A stretch of DNA of 64,000 nucleotides from Betaproteobacteria bacterium (GTDB taxonomy: Bacteria; Pseudomonadota; Gammaproteobacteria; Burkholderiales; SG8-39), in NCBI GenBank assembly GCA_016713125.1, contig JADJPT010000003.1:186001-250000 (forward strand), written 5' to 3'. Under the pieces are notes generated by a model that was given only the letters and a program-made list of their open reading frames with translations, had not been told where the DNA came from and did no database searches. Of this stretch, positions 1 to 9,502 are shown piece after piece; the first letter of the stretch is position 1; every line of letters starts with the position of its first letter. A program made the position numbers and the translations under genes.

Positions 1-50
1 GGTCCCCCGGGCGCAGTCCGGCGCGCGCCCGAATTCGGATACGATGGGCC

Positions 51-1289
51 ATGCAGATCGAAACCCCGCACGACGACGCGGCGCCTGCGCAACGCGCGCA
101 GTTCCTCACACTGCTTTCCAGATCCCTTGCGTCGGACACCTTCGCCAGGCTGGTGCTGGCCAGGTACCGCGGCACGGAACCGGAACTTTTGCGCGTGATC
201 GCCCGGCGGCTGACGGTGCGGGGCGAGCCCTGCCTGTCATTCACCTACCGCTACAAGACCCGCGACGTCACCAGGAACCTGCCGCTTGCCGGGGCCGTCG
301 CGGCCATCGACCGGGAGCTGGGAACCGCGTTCGAGAACGCGCACCTGCTCACCGCGACCCAGGACATACAGCTGGCGGTCAGCCGCAAGGGGAAGTACAG
401 CCTGCGCATCGGGCGGGCGGAAATGGTGGGGACGGCAGCGGCAGGACACGACCGCGAGAAGCAGCACCATCTGTCGCTCGATCGGCCCTTCCTGGAAGCG
501 CTGGGCGTCACCGACGAGCGGCAGCGCCTGGTTCCGGCGATGGCGCGCAAATGGAAACAGATCAACAAGTTCATCGAAGTGCTCGATCATGCCTACGGCG
601 AGTCCGCGCTCAAGGGCAACGGGCAACCGCTGCGCGTGGTCGACTTCGGCTGCGGCAAGGCCTACCTGACCTTCGCCGTGCACGACTACCTGACGAACAC
701 GCTGCAACTGGATGCTCGCGTCACCGGGGTCGAGTTGCGCGGCGACCTGGTGCAGTTCTGCAACGCCGCGGCGGCGCAACTCGGGATGGCCGGACTTTCG
801 TTCGAACAGGGCGACATACGCAGCCACGCCGCGACGCCCATGGATGTCATGATCGCGCTTCACGCCTGCGACACCGCCACCGATTTCGCGATTCACGCGG
901 GGATCCGCTCCGGCGCTTCGATCATCATGTGCGCACCCTGCTGCCACAAGGAGATCCGGCCGCAGATGCACACCCCGCCGCTGCTCAAGCCGCTGTTGCA
1001 GCACGGCATCCACCTCGGGCAGGAAGCCGAGATGCTGACCGACGGACTGCGCGCCCTGCTGCTGCAGTCCGAGGGTTATGACGCGAAGATCTTCGAGTTC
1101 GTGTCGCTCGAGCACACCAGCAAGAACAAGATGATCCTGGCGGTGAAGCGCGGCGGCCCGGCCGGTCGCGAGGCGGCCGGCCGCGAGGCCGTGCAGACGC
1201 AGATCCGGCAGCTCAAGGACTTCTACGGCATCCGCGAGCAAAGCCTCGAGAAGCTGCTGCTCGCCGACCGCGAGCGCACCACCGCCTGA
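51..1289 (+). CDS. Class I SAM-dependent methyltransferase (METTL25/Methyltransf_32-like)
   Basis: The 412-residue product has a Rossmann SAM-binding motif, VVDFGCGKAYLTF, at about residues 196-208. A Cys-rich CAPCCHKEI motif follows at about 294-302, as in the methyltransferase-32 family. The N-terminal ~180 residues are a family-specific extension with no motif I recognise, and the C-terminus is a charged helix. Proteins of this kind are cytoplasmic and presumed to methylate RNA or protein, but the substrate is not known from sequence. The ATG at 51 keeps the whole conserved N-terminus. The gene stands alone, 42 bp before a lipoprotein gene. The fold is confident; the biological role is not. 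Confidence 0.85.
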   Translation: MQIETPHDDAAPAQRAQFLTLLSRSLASDTFARLVLARYRGTEPELLRVIARRLTVRGEPCLSFTYRYKTRDVTRNLPLAGAVAAIDRELGTAFENAHLLTATQDIQLAVSRKGKYSLRIGRAEMVGTAAAGHDREKQHHLSLDRPFLEALGVTDERQRLVPAMARKWKQINKFIEVLDHAYGESALKGNGQPLRVVDFGCGKAYLTFAVHDYLTNTLQLDARVTGVELRGDLVQFCNAAAAQLGMAGLSFEQGDIRSHAATPMDVMIALHACDTATDFAIHAGIRSGASIIMCAPCCHKEIRPQMHTPPLLKPLLQHGIHLGQEAEMLTDGLRALLLQSEGYDAKIFEFVSLEHTSKNKMILAVKRGGPAGREAAGREAVQTQIRQLKDFYGIREQSLEKLLLADRERTTA

Positions 1290-1300
1290 GCCGGGCTTGC

Positions 1301-1306
1301 TACACT
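1301..1306 (+). promoter_or_regulatory. Possible extended -10 element upstream of the ygiB-like gene
   Basis: TGCTACACT (TG at 1298-1299, -10 hexamer TACACT at 1301-1306) sits about 26 bp upstream of the TTG start at 1332. I see no good -35 hexamer, so this would rely on the extended TG motif. It is plausible but weak evidence. Confidence 0.3.
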
Positions 1307-1331
1307 TTGCGCTTCCCGGGAGGCAGGGCGC

Positions 1332-1712
1332 TTGAGACCACGCAACGCAAGAAGGCGAAGTGCCGCGGTGACGCTGGTGCTGGCCGGCACGCTGTCTGGC
1401 TGCGGCCAACCCGACGCGCAACGCGATGTCTACGTCTCGCAGGCAGACTGCCTGAAGGACTGGAACGAGCCGCAGGCCTGCGAACCGGTGCGTGACGGGC
1501 GGGCGTCCTCGAGCTACTACTACGGGCCGCATTACTTCGGATCGACCTACCCGAGCGGCCGGCCGCGCCCGAACCGCAACGCCATCGAGGCCGTGCGCAC
1601 CGCGGGCCTGCACACCGGCACGGCAAGCAGCCGACAGTCCTATTCGAGCAGCGGCGTGCAGCGCAGCGGCTTCGGCTCCAGCGCCCGCTCTTTCACCTCC
1701 TCCGGCGGCTAG
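1332..1712 (+). CDS. YgiB/YjfM-family (DUF1190) lipoprotein
   Basis: The 126-residue product has an Arg-rich N-terminus, a hydrophobic stretch and a lipobox ending LSGC, with the acceptor Cys at residue 24. It is therefore predicted to be a lipoprotein. The mature part has the CLKDW...C pattern and a low-complexity Ser/Tyr/Gly tail (SSYYYGPHY, FGSSARSFTSSGG) typical of YgiB/YjfM. The start is TTG at 1332, with GGGAGG at 1317-1322 as ribosome binding site; there is no upstream in-frame ATG. It ends 7 bp before a YgiC-like gene, matching the ygiBC and yjfMC pairs of enterobacteria. Function in the family is poorly known and envelope-associated. Confidence 0.75.
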   Translation: MRPRNARRRSAAVTLVLAGTLSGCGQPDAQRDVYVSQADCLKDWNEPQACEPVRDGRASSSYYYGPHYFGSTYPSGRPRPNRNAIEAVRTAGLHTGTASSRQSYSSSGVQRSGFGSSARSFTSSGG

Positions 1713-1719
1713 CCCGGGC

Positions 1720-2856
1720 ATGCGACGCGAGACCGAAGTGCCGCGCCCGCACTGGCGCGAGCGCTGCGAACAGGCCGGTTTCACCTTCCATTCGATGGAT
1801 GGCACCTACTGGGACGAATCGGCCTGCTATGCGTTCAGCGCCGAGCAGATCGACCGGCTGGAAGCGGTAAGCGGGGAAATGCATGCCATGTGCCTGGCTG
1901 CCGCGGATACGGTGGTGCGCGAGCGGCGCTTCGCGGAGTTCGCGATACCCGAGCCGTTCCACGACCTGGTGGCCGAATCCTGGAACGCCGGGCAGCCGAG
2001 CCTGTTCGGGCGCTTCGACTTCAGCTGGGACGGGCGCGGCGAACCGCGGTTGCTCGAGTACAACGCCGACACACCGACCGCCTTGCTCGAAGCGAGCGTG
2101 GTGCAGTGGCACTGGCTGGAGGACACGCGCCCCGACGCCGACCAGTTCAATTCCCTGCACGAAAAGCTGATTGCGCGCATGCGCACCCTGGCGGAAGCCG
2201 GATTCGGCCGCACGCATTTCGCCTGTGTGAAAGACAGCGAGGAAGACCTGGGCAACACCGAGTATCTGCGCGACTGCGCGCTGCAGGCAGGAATCGACGC
2301 GCGGCAGCTGTTCATCGAGGACCTGGGCTGGGACCCCGCCGGGCGCGGCTTCGTCGACCTCGACGGACGGCCCGTCGAAGCTCTGTTCAAGCTGTACCCC
2401 TGGGAATGGCTTGCGCGCGAATCCTTCGGTGCGCACCTGCCGCAGCAACCCTGCCGCATGCTCGAACCGGCGTGGAAGATGCTGCTGTCCAACAAGGCGC
2501 TGCTGGTGGTTCTCTGGGAACTTTACTACGGCCACCCGAATCTGCTGCCCGCCTATTTCAGTCCCGCGCGCCTGGGCGCAGAACACGTCAGGAAGCCGCT
2601 GCTGTCGCGCGAAGGCGCCAACGTGAGCGTGTCCGGCCGCGCCGGCGCGCTCGCCGCGCCAGCGCCCGAACCCGGCCCCTATGGCGCCGAAGGCCATGTA
2701 TATCAGGGCTACGCGCCGCTGCCGGATTTCGGCGGCCGCTATCCGGTGATCGGCGCATGGATCGTCGGCCCACAGGCCGCCGGCATCGGCATACGCGAAG
2801 ACGACACGCCGATCACGCGCAACACCAGTCGCTTCGTGCCGCACTATTTGGATTGA
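1720..2856 (+). CDS. ygiC: Glutathionylspermidine synthase-like ATP-grasp protein (YgiC/YjfC family)
   Basis: The 378-residue product is close in length to E. coli YgiC (386). It begins RRETEVPRPHWRERCEQAGF and carries the family core: FDFSWDG and LEYNADTPTA near residues 105-120, and a C-terminal SVIGAW-like segment (YPVIGAWIVG) before a conserved SRFVPHY end. The fold is the ATP-grasp C-N ligase of glutathionylspermidine synthetase, but YgiC-type proteins lack the amidase half and their substrate is unknown. The ATG at 1720 lies just after the lipoprotein stop, so the two are probably co-transcribed with the DUF350 gene that follows. Confidence 0.85.
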   Translation: MRRETEVPRPHWRERCEQAGFTFHSMDGTYWDESACYAFSAEQIDRLEAVSGEMHAMCLAAADTVVRERRFAEFAIPEPFHDLVAESWNAGQPSLFGRFDFSWDGRGEPRLLEYNADTPTALLEASVVQWHWLEDTRPDADQFNSLHEKLIARMRTLAEAGFGRTHFACVKDSEEDLGNTEYLRDCALQAGIDARQLFIEDLGWDPAGRGFVDLDGRPVEALFKLYPWEWLARESFGAHLPQQPCRMLEPAWKMLLSNKALLVVLWELYYGHPNLLPAYFSPARLGAEHVRKPLLSREGANVSVSGRAGALAAPAPEPGPYGAEGHVYQGYAPLPDFGGRYPVIGAWIVGPQAAGIGIREDDTPITRNTSRFVPHYLD

Positions 2857-2891
2857 CCGGGCCAGCGCCCGAATACCGCGAGGAACACACC

Positions 2892-3302
2892 ATGGATTTC
2901 CTGGCATTCTCCCTCTCCGGCCTGGACGAGTTCCTGTCCTACTTCGGCCTCTCGCTGCTGTTCGTCGCCCTGTTTGTCGCGATCTACGTGCGCGTGACCC
3001 CGTACCACGAGTTCGCGCTGATCCGCGAGGGCAACGCCGCGGCCGCGGCCAGCCTGTCGGGCACGCTGCTCGGTTTCATCCTGCCGCTGGCCGCCAGCAT
3101 CGTGAACAGCGTGCACCCCTACGACATGGCGGTCTGGGCCGGCATCGCGCTGGTGACCCAGCTGGCCGTCTACGGCGCGGTCAGGCTGGTGATTCCGGAC
3201 ATCGGCCGCCATATGCCTGAAGGCAAGGCGGCCTCGGGGATCTTTCTCGGCGCCGTGTCGCTCGGCGCGGGCATGCTGAACGCCGCCAGCATGACCTACT
3301 GA
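2892..3302 (+). CDS. DUF350 / YjfL-family inner-membrane protein
   Basis: The 136-residue protein has about four hydrophobic helices: FGLSLLFVALFVAIYV, LSGTLLGFILPLAASIV, VWAGIALVTQLAVYGAV and GIFLGAVSLGAGMLNAA. A conserved basic/acidic loop containing REGN lies between helices 1 and 2, as in YjfL/DUF350. RBS GAGGAA precedes ATG 2892. In E. coli yjfL sits beside yjfM (ygiB-like) and yjfC (ygiC-like), so the same three partners recur here in a different order. That supports a shared envelope-related task, unknown in detail. It ends 16 bp before the convergent FAH hydrolase gene. Confidence 0.8.
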   Translation: MDFLAFSLSGLDEFLSYFGLSLLFVALFVAIYVRVTPYHEFALIREGNAAAAASLSGTLLGFILPLAASIVNSVHPYDMAVWAGIALVTQLAVYGAVRLVIPDIGRHMPEGKAASGIFLGAVSLGAGMLNAASMTY

Positions 3303-3318
3303 CGGAAGCGCAGCCGAC

Positions 3319-4167
3319 TCAACCGGACCAGGCCACCACCTTCTGCTTCTGCTCGCCCAGGCCCTCGATGCCCAGGGTCATGACGTCGCCGATCTTCAGG
3401 AACACCGGCTCGGGCTTGATGCCCAGGCCCACGCCGGGCGGCGTTCCGGTGGTGATGATGTCGCCGGGCAGCAGCGTCATGTAGTTGCTCACGTAGGCGA
3501 CGATCTGCGCGCAGTTGAAGATCATGGTGCGCGTGTTGCCCGTCTGGTAGCGCTTGCCGTTCACGTCCAGCCACATGTCCAGCTTCTGCGGGTCGCCGAT
3601 CTCGTCGGTGGTCACCAGCCAGGGGCCGATCGGGCCGAAGGTGTCGTAGCTCTTGCCCTTGTCCCATTGCGAGGACTGCAGCTGGAAGGCACGCTCGGAA
3701 ACGTCGTTGACCACGCAGTAGCCCGCCACGTGCTCTAGCGCCCTGGCCTCGGAAACGTGCTGCGCCTTGCTGCCGATGACGATGCCGAGCTCGACCTCCC
3801 AGTCGAGCTTGGTCGAGCCCGGCGGCTGGATCACGTCGTCGTCCGGACCGCTGATGCAGGTGGTGGCCTTCATGAACACCACGGGTTCGGTCGGGATCGC
3901 CATGCCGGCTTCCTTGGCGTGGTCGGAATAGTTCAGGCCGATGGCGACGAACTTGCCGATGCCCACGTACGGCACACCGTAGCGCGGGCTGCCCGCCACC
4001 AGCGGCAGGGTCTCGGGCTTGAGGCGGGCGAGCATCTTCAGGCCGCGCGGCGAAATTTCGTTGGGCCCGATGTTGTCGACCACCTTGGACAGATCGCGCA
4101 GCTTGCCCTCCGCGTCGATGATGCCGGGTTTCTCGAAGCCGTTCTTGCCGTAGCGACACAGTTTCAT
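3319..4167 (-). CDS. FAH-family hydrolase (2,4-diketo-3-deoxy-L-fuconate/rhamnonate hydrolase-like)
   Basis: The 282-residue product is a fumarylacetoacetate-hydrolase-fold enzyme. The C-terminal FAH domain (about 72-280) has the divalent-metal ligands in DWEVELG (E124, E126) and VVNDVSER (D155), plus the conserved GDIITTGTPPGVG loop. The GLNYSDHAKE segment is typical of the subgroup that cleaves 2,4-diketo-3-deoxy sugar acids to pyruvate and a hydroxy acid; automated annotation often calls it ureidoglycolate lyase. It is divergent from a GntR regulator and near an SDR dehydrogenase and two dehydratases. That matches the non-phosphorylated L-fucose/L-rhamnose-type route, and the specific sugar is inference. 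Confidence 0.85.
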   Translation of the reverse strand: MKLCRYGKNGFEKPGIIDAEGKLRDLSKVVDNIGPNEISPRGLKMLARLKPETLPLVAGSPRYGVPYVGIGKFVAIGLNYSDHAKEAGMAIPTEPVVFMKATTCISGPDDDVIQPPGSTKLDWEVELGIVIGSKAQHVSEARALEHVAGYCVVNDVSERAFQLQSSQWDKGKSYDTFGPIGPWLVTTDEIGDPQKLDMWLDVNGKRYQTGNTRTMIFNCAQIVAYVSNYMTLLPGDIITTGTPPGVGLGIKPEPVFLKIGDVMTLGIEGLGEQKQKVVAWSG

Positions 4168-4315
4168 GGAGCTGCTCCCGCTTGCGCTGGTTGAAGTGGT
4201 TTCTGGATTGAATCGGGACGCGGATTATATCCAACGCGTCCGTACCGCGGTTCCCTGCCCGCCCCGCCGCACGGCAACCTGCGCTGCATCGCACCACCGC
4301 GCCGCGGGGCCTGGA

Positions 4316-4332
4316 AATTGGCCTGACCACTT
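4316..4332. promoter_or_regulatory. Putative FadR-subfamily GntR operator
   Basis: AATTGGCCTGACCACTT is an inverted repeat, AATTGG-N5-CCAcTT, with one mismatch in the arms. It closely resembles the AATTGG-N5-CCAATT sites used by FCD-type GntR regulators such as LldR and PdhR. It sits in the 254-bp gap between the divergent hydrolase gene (starts 4167) and the GntR gene (starts 4422), about 90 bp upstream of the latter. Binding by the adjacent regulator is inferred. Confidence 0.55.
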
Positions 4333-4421
4333 GACCGATGTGAAGCGCGAGGTTTAGTCTGCGCCGAGAGCCGGTCGAACGCAGCACGACCATAAAACAT
4401 CAAGGCCGGCGCAACGAGACA

Positions 4422-5123
4422 ATGCCAATCCAAGCCGTGGAACCGCGTCGCCTGTACAGGCAGATCGCAGACCAGATCCGTGCGCTGATCGCCGAGAGCG
4501 AGTTCACGCCCGGCTCGCGCCTGCCGCCCGAGCGCGACCTGGCGCGACAGCTGCGCGTCTCGCGCCCTTCCGTGCGCGAGGCCCTGATCGCGCTGGAGGT
4601 CGAAGGCCTGCTCGACGTGCGGGTCGGCTCCGGCATCTACGTGACACGACCCGGCGAGCGCCGGGGCGTGAAGGCGCTGGAAGGCGCGTCCGGGCCTTTC
4701 GAGGTGATCCGCGCGCGCTGGATGATAGAGAGCGAATGCGCTGCGCTGGCCGCGAAGAATGCGACGGCGGCGCAGTTGCGCGCCATCCGCAAGGCGCATG
4801 CCGACCTGGTCAGCGAGAGCCGGCGCGACCACAACCCGCTAGATGCGGACCGCGCATTCCATATCAGCATCGCCGAGGCGAGCGGCAACAGTGCCCTGGT
4901 CCTGGTGGTGCAAACGTTGGGGGACCAGCGTGTCGGGCCGCTGTACCGTGCGCTGGAACGCAAGCTCGAGTACCCGATGATGGCCGCCGAAACCGTGCGC
5001 GAGCACCGGGCCGTCCTCGCGGCCATCGCGCAACGCGACCCGCGCGCCGCGCGCAGCGCGATGCGCACGCACATGAACATGACCCGCAAGCGCTACACCA
5101 AAGAATTCGGCACGGAGCGATAG
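4422..5123 (+). CDS. GntR-family transcriptional regulator, FadR/FCD subfamily
   Basis: The 233-residue regulator has an N-terminal winged HTH (about 10-75), including LPPERDLARQLRVSRPSVRE and the wing VRVGSGIYV. A C-terminal FCD ligand domain (about 90-225) follows, with the metal-binding D...H...H pattern (DRAFHISIAEASGN, then EHRAVL and MRTHM). Such proteins usually sense a sugar acid or other organic acid and repress the adjacent catabolic genes. It is the first gene of the plus-strand island, 1 bp before the ABC ATPase, so it is probably co-transcribed and autoregulated through the site at 4316-4332. Confidence 0.9.
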   Translation: MPIQAVEPRRLYRQIADQIRALIAESEFTPGSRLPPERDLARQLRVSRPSVREALIALEVEGLLDVRVGSGIYVTRPGERRGVKALEGASGPFEVIRARWMIESECAALAAKNATAAQLRAIRKAHADLVSESRRDHNPLDADRAFHISIAEASGNSALVLVVQTLGDQRVGPLYRALERKLEYPMMAAETVREHRAVLAAIAQRDPRAARSAMRTHMNMTRKRYTKEFGTER

Positions 5124-5124
5124 C

Positions 5125-6174
<1,050 letters not shown>

Positions 6175-6248
6175 AGAGCACGCCCGGGAGAGAACGTGTC
6201 CACGCGTCAAGATGCAGGACCCGCTACACCTCACCGATGGAGGAGACC

Positions 6249-7580
6249 ATGAGAAACAACGTGAATCGCAGGGATTTTCTGAAGATATCCGCCGGCGTCG
6301 CCGCCGGCACCGCCACCGCCGGCATGGGCGGCGAAGCGCTGGCGCAGGGCAAGCCCGCCGCCGGCTTCGCCTACAAGCCCGAGAAGGGCGCCAAACTGCG
6401 CGTGCTGCGCTGGAAGCGCTTCGTGCAGGGCGACGAGGATGCGTTCATGAAGAACGTCAAGGCGTTCTCGGACAAGTTCGGCGTCGAGGTGCGGGTGGAC
6501 AACGAGGGCTGGGAGGACGTGCGGCCCAAGGCTGCGGTCGCCGCCAACGTCGGTTCCGGCCCGGACGTGATCTACGGCTGGTTCGACGATCCGCACCAGT
6601 ACCCTGACAAGCTGCTCGACGTCTCCGACGTCGCCGGCTACCTGGGCGCCAAGTACGGCGGCTGGTACCCGGTGGCCGAAACCTACGGCAAGCGCGACGG
6701 CAAATGGATCGGCGTGCCGCTGGGCGCGGCCGGCGCGACGTTCGTGCATCGCATCAGCCATGTGCAGGCCGCCGGCTTCAAGGAGTTCCCCAAGGACCTG
6801 GGCGGCTTTCTCGAACTGTGCAAGGCCATGAAGGCCAAGAACACGCCGGCCGGCTTCGCGCTCGGCAACGCGGTGGGCGACGGCAACTCCTGGGTCCACT
6901 GGCTGGTCTGGTCACGGCGGCAGGATGGTCAACGAGAAGGCACGAGGGTGATCAACAGCCCGGAGACCGTCAAGGCCCTGGAGTACGCCAAGGCCCTGTA
7001 CGCGACGTTCGTGCCCGGCACGCTGTCCTGGCTGGACGCGAACAACAACAAGGCCTTCCTCGACGGCCAGGTCAGCATCACCAACAACGGCATCTCGGTG
7101 TACTACGCGGCCAAGACCTCGACCGACGCCAAGGTCAAGGCCCTGGTCGCCGACATCGGCCACGCCAACTATCCGATCGGGCCCACCGGCAAGCCGACCG
7201 AACTTCACCTGTTCAGCCAGGCCTTCGCGTTCCGCTACTCGAAGGCGCCGAACGCGGCCAAGGCCTTCATGGCCTTCATGATGGAGAAGGAACAGTACGA
7301 GCCCTGGCAGCAGGCGGCGATCGGCTACATCACGCAGCCGCTCAAGGCCTACGAGTCGAATCCGATCTGGACCGTCGACCCGAAGCACACGCCGTACCGC
7401 GACTGTGTGAAGAACATGACCGCCCACAGCCATGCCGGCAAGCTCGGCTACGCCTCGGCCGCGGCCATGGCGGACTTCATCATGGTGAACATGGTGGCGG
7501 AGGCGGCCAGCGGATCCAAGTCGCCCAAAGAGGCGGCGGAGCGGGCGCAGGCGCGCGCGCAGCGTTACTACAAGGTGTGA
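6249..7580 (+). CDS. Extracellular solute-binding protein (UgpB/MalE type) with Tat signal
   Basis: The 443-residue periplasmic receptor starts with a twin-arginine signal, NRRDFLKISAG, and a likely cleavage after ALA near residue 31. ATG 6249 is preferred over the upstream in-frame ATG at 6237 because GGAGGAGA immediately precedes it. The body is a family 1 ABC binding protein (COG1653) with WEDVRPKAAV and FLDGQVSITNNG segments. Residues about 222-231 read abnormally: in the neighbouring frame, bases 6913-6939 give HGGRMVNEK, the expected family sequence. Two small deletions (near 6912 and near 6940) that cancel are therefore likely. It is followed by a G-tract, then the permease genes. Confidence 0.9.
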   Translation: MRNNVNRRDFLKISAGVAAGTATAGMGGEALAQGKPAAGFAYKPEKGAKLRVLRWKRFVQGDEDAFMKNVKAFSDKFGVEVRVDNEGWEDVRPKAAVAANVGSGPDVIYGWFDDPHQYPDKLLDVSDVAGYLGAKYGGWYPVAETYGKRDGKWIGVPLGAAGATFVHRISHVQAAGFKEFPKDLGGFLELCKAMKAKNTPAGFALGNAVGDGNSWVHWLVWSRRQDGQREGTRVINSPETVKALEYAKALYATFVPGTLSWLDANNNKAFLDGQVSITNNGISVYYAAKTSTDAKVKALVADIGHANYPIGPTGKPTELHLFSQAFAFRYSKAPNAAKAFMAFMMEKEQYEPWQQAAIGYITQPLKAYESNPIWTVDPKHTPYRDCVKNMTAHSHAGKLGYASAAAMADFIMVNMVAEAASGSKSPKEAAERAQARAQRYYKV

Positions 7581-7654
7581 CCCGGGGGGCCGGGCCCGGG
7601 GGGGGCGCGCCGGGGGGGGGGGGGGGGGGGGGGTGGGGGGGGGGGGGGGGGGGG
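7581..7654. other. Anomalous G-homopolymer tract between binding-protein and permease genes
   Basis: Directly after the TGA of the binding-protein gene, 74 bp consist almost only of G runs broken by a few C and one T. Normal binding-protein/permease spacers in such operons are short and mixed. The run resembles low-quality consensus sequence. Its real content, probably the ribosome binding site region of the permease, cannot be read. Confidence 0.6.
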
Positions 7655-7694
7655 CATTGCCGCGATCGGCCCGGCGTCGAGGTCCCATGAGCCT

Positions 7695-8591
7695 TTGCGC
7701 TTCTTCGACAACCGCAACACGCTGGGGCGGGTGTTCATGCTGCCGGCCGGCGTGCTGCTGCTGCTGTTCCTGACCTACCCGCTGGGCCTGGGCACCTGGC
7801 TGGGCTTCACCGACGCGAAGATCGGCCGCGCCGGCGAGTGGGTCGGGCTGGACAACTTCCAGTTCCTGTTCGGCGACAGCGTGGCAAGGCTGTCGCTTTT
7901 CAACACCCTGTTCTACACGGTGGTCGCCTCGATCGGCAAGTTCGCCCTGGGCCTGTGGCTGGCGCTGCTGCTCAACCGCCACATCCCGTTCAAGTCCTTC
8001 GTGCGCGCCGTGGTGCTGCTGCCCTTCATCGTGCCCACCGCGCTGTCGGCGATCGCGTTCTGGTGGCTCTACGATACGCAGTTCTCGGTGCTCTCCTGGG
8101 CGCTGACCCGCATGGGACTCATCGACCAGTACATCGACTTCCTCGGCGACCCCTGGGCGGCGCGCTTCGCGACCATCGCCGCAAACATCTGGCGCGGCGT
8201 GCCCTTCGTCGCCATCACCCTGCTCGCCGGCCTGCAGACCATTTCGCCCTCGCTGTACGAGGCCGCCTCGCTGGACGGCGCCAGCGAGTGGCAGAAGTTC
8301 TGGTACGTCACCCTGCCCATGCTCACGCCCATCATCGCGGTGGTGATGACCTTCTCGGTGCTCTTCACCTTCACCGACTTCCAGTTGATCTACGTGCTGA
8401 CGCGCGGCGGGCCGCTGAACGCCACGCACCTGATGGCGACGCTGTCGTTCCAGCGCGCGATACCCGGCGGCGCGCTGGGCGAGGGCGCCGCGCTGGCGAC
8501 GGCCATGGTGCCGTTCCTGCTCGCCGCCATCCTGTTCAGCTATTTCGGCCTGCAGCGCCGGGCCTGGCAGCAGGGAGGCAACGACAAGTGA
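7695..8591 (+). CDS. ABC transporter permease, MalF/UgpA type
   Basis: The 298-residue inner-membrane permease has six helices and the binding-protein-dependent transport EAA loop YEAASLDGASEWQKFWYVTLP (about 194-214). The readable frame begins at TTG 7695. An ATG at 7687 lies 8 bp upstream in another frame, and restoring one T in the 3-T run at 7694-7696 would give M-S-L-L-R-F-F, a natural start. A one-base deletion is therefore likely there, right after the G tract. The stop overlaps a GTG, and the second permease begins 62 bp downstream. Confidence 0.87.
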   Translation: MRFFDNRNTLGRVFMLPAGVLLLLFLTYPLGLGTWLGFTDAKIGRAGEWVGLDNFQFLFGDSVARLSLFNTLFYTVVASIGKFALGLWLALLLNRHIPFKSFVRAVVLLPFIVPTALSAIAFWWLYDTQFSVLSWALTRMGLIDQYIDFLGDPWAARFATIAANIWRGVPFVAITLLAGLQTISPSLYEAASLDGASEWQKFWYVTLPMLTPIIAVVMTFSVLFTFTDFQLIYVLTRGGPLNATHLMATLSFQRAIPGGALGEGAALATAMVPFLLAAILFSYFGLQRRAWQQGGNDK

Positions 8592-8652
8592 AGGAATCTC
8601 CAGCGGGCGAACCCGCGAGAACGGCACGCAGGCGGCGCAGGACTCGGCCGGC

Positions 8653-9495
8653 ATGGACTACCTCGAGTCGCCGATGCGGCGCTGGGTCACACTGTACATC
8701 CCCCTGCTGTGCTTCCTGGTCATCCTGCTGTTCCCGTTCTACTGGATGGCGATGACCTCGTTCAAACCCAACGAGGAACTGGTTTCGCGCGCCGCCAATC
8801 CGTTCTGGATCGTGCAGCCGACGCTGGCGCACTTCGAGCGGCTGCTGTTCACGACCGCGTACCCGCAATGGATGTGGAACACCATCCTGGTCTCGGTGGT
8901 GGCGACCTTCACTTCCCTGGCCGCCAGCGTGTTCGCCGCCTACGCCATCGAACGCCTGCGCTTCAGGGGCTCCAAGCAGACCGGCCTGGCGATATTCCTC
9001 GCCTACCTGGTGCCGCCCTCGATCCTCTTCATCCCGCTGGCGGCGATCGTGTTCAAGCTCGGCCTGTTCGACACGCGCTGGGCGCTGATCCTGACCTATC
9101 CGACCTTCCTGATCCCGTTCTGCACCTGGCTGCTGATGGGCTATTTCCGCTCCATTCCCTACGAGCTCGAGGAATGCGCCCTGATCGACGGCGCCACGCG
9201 CTGGCAGATCCTGGTCAAGATCATCCTGCCGCTGGCCGTGCCGGGGCTGATCTCGGCGGGCATCTTCGCGTTCACGCTGTCCTGGAACGAGTTCATCTAC
9301 GCGCTGACGTTCGTGTCCTCGTCCGAGAACAAGACGGTGCCGGTGGGCGTGATCACCGAGCTCGTCGAGGGCGACGTATACCACTGGGGTGCGCTGATGG
9401 CCGGCGCGCTGCTCGGCTCGCTGCCGGTGGCGGTGCTGTATTCGTTTTTCGTGGAGTACTACGTGTCCGGCATGACGGGCGCAGTCAAAGAGTGA
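8653..9495 (+). CDS. ABC transporter permease, MalG/UgpE type
   Basis: The 280-residue permease has an N-terminal membrane helix (YIPLLCFLVILLFPFYWMAM), a periplasmic loop with SFKPNEEL, and the EAA motif YELEECALIDGATRWQILVK (about 171-190). It ends FFVEYYVSGMTGAVKE, a typical MalG-type C-terminus. It pairs with the preceding permease to form the import channel. The SDR gene starts 8 bp after its stop, so import and catabolism are probably translated from one message. Confidence 0.9.
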   Translation: MDYLESPMRRWVTLYIPLLCFLVILLFPFYWMAMTSFKPNEELVSRAANPFWIVQPTLAHFERLLFTTAYPQWMWNTILVSVVATFTSLAASVFAAYAIERLRFRGSKQTGLAIFLAYLVPPSILFIPLAAIVFKLGLFDTRWALILTYPTFLIPFCTWLLMGYFRSIPYELEECALIDGATRWQILVKIILPLAVPGLISAGIFAFTLSWNEFIYALTFVSSSENKTVPVGVITELVEGDVYHWGALMAGALLGSLPVAVLYSFFVEYYVSGMTGAVKE

Positions 9496-9502
9496 GAACG
9501 GA

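Noticed and set aside
4639..5089. Minus-strand frames across the GntR gene
   Set aside because: The plus-strand GntR/FCD protein has full domain motifs; the minus frames are Ser/Ala/Arg-rich shadows.
7581..7654. G-quadruplex regulatory element
   Set aside because: The run is long, irregular and beside other probable errors. A quadruplex claim cannot be separated from a base-calling artefact.
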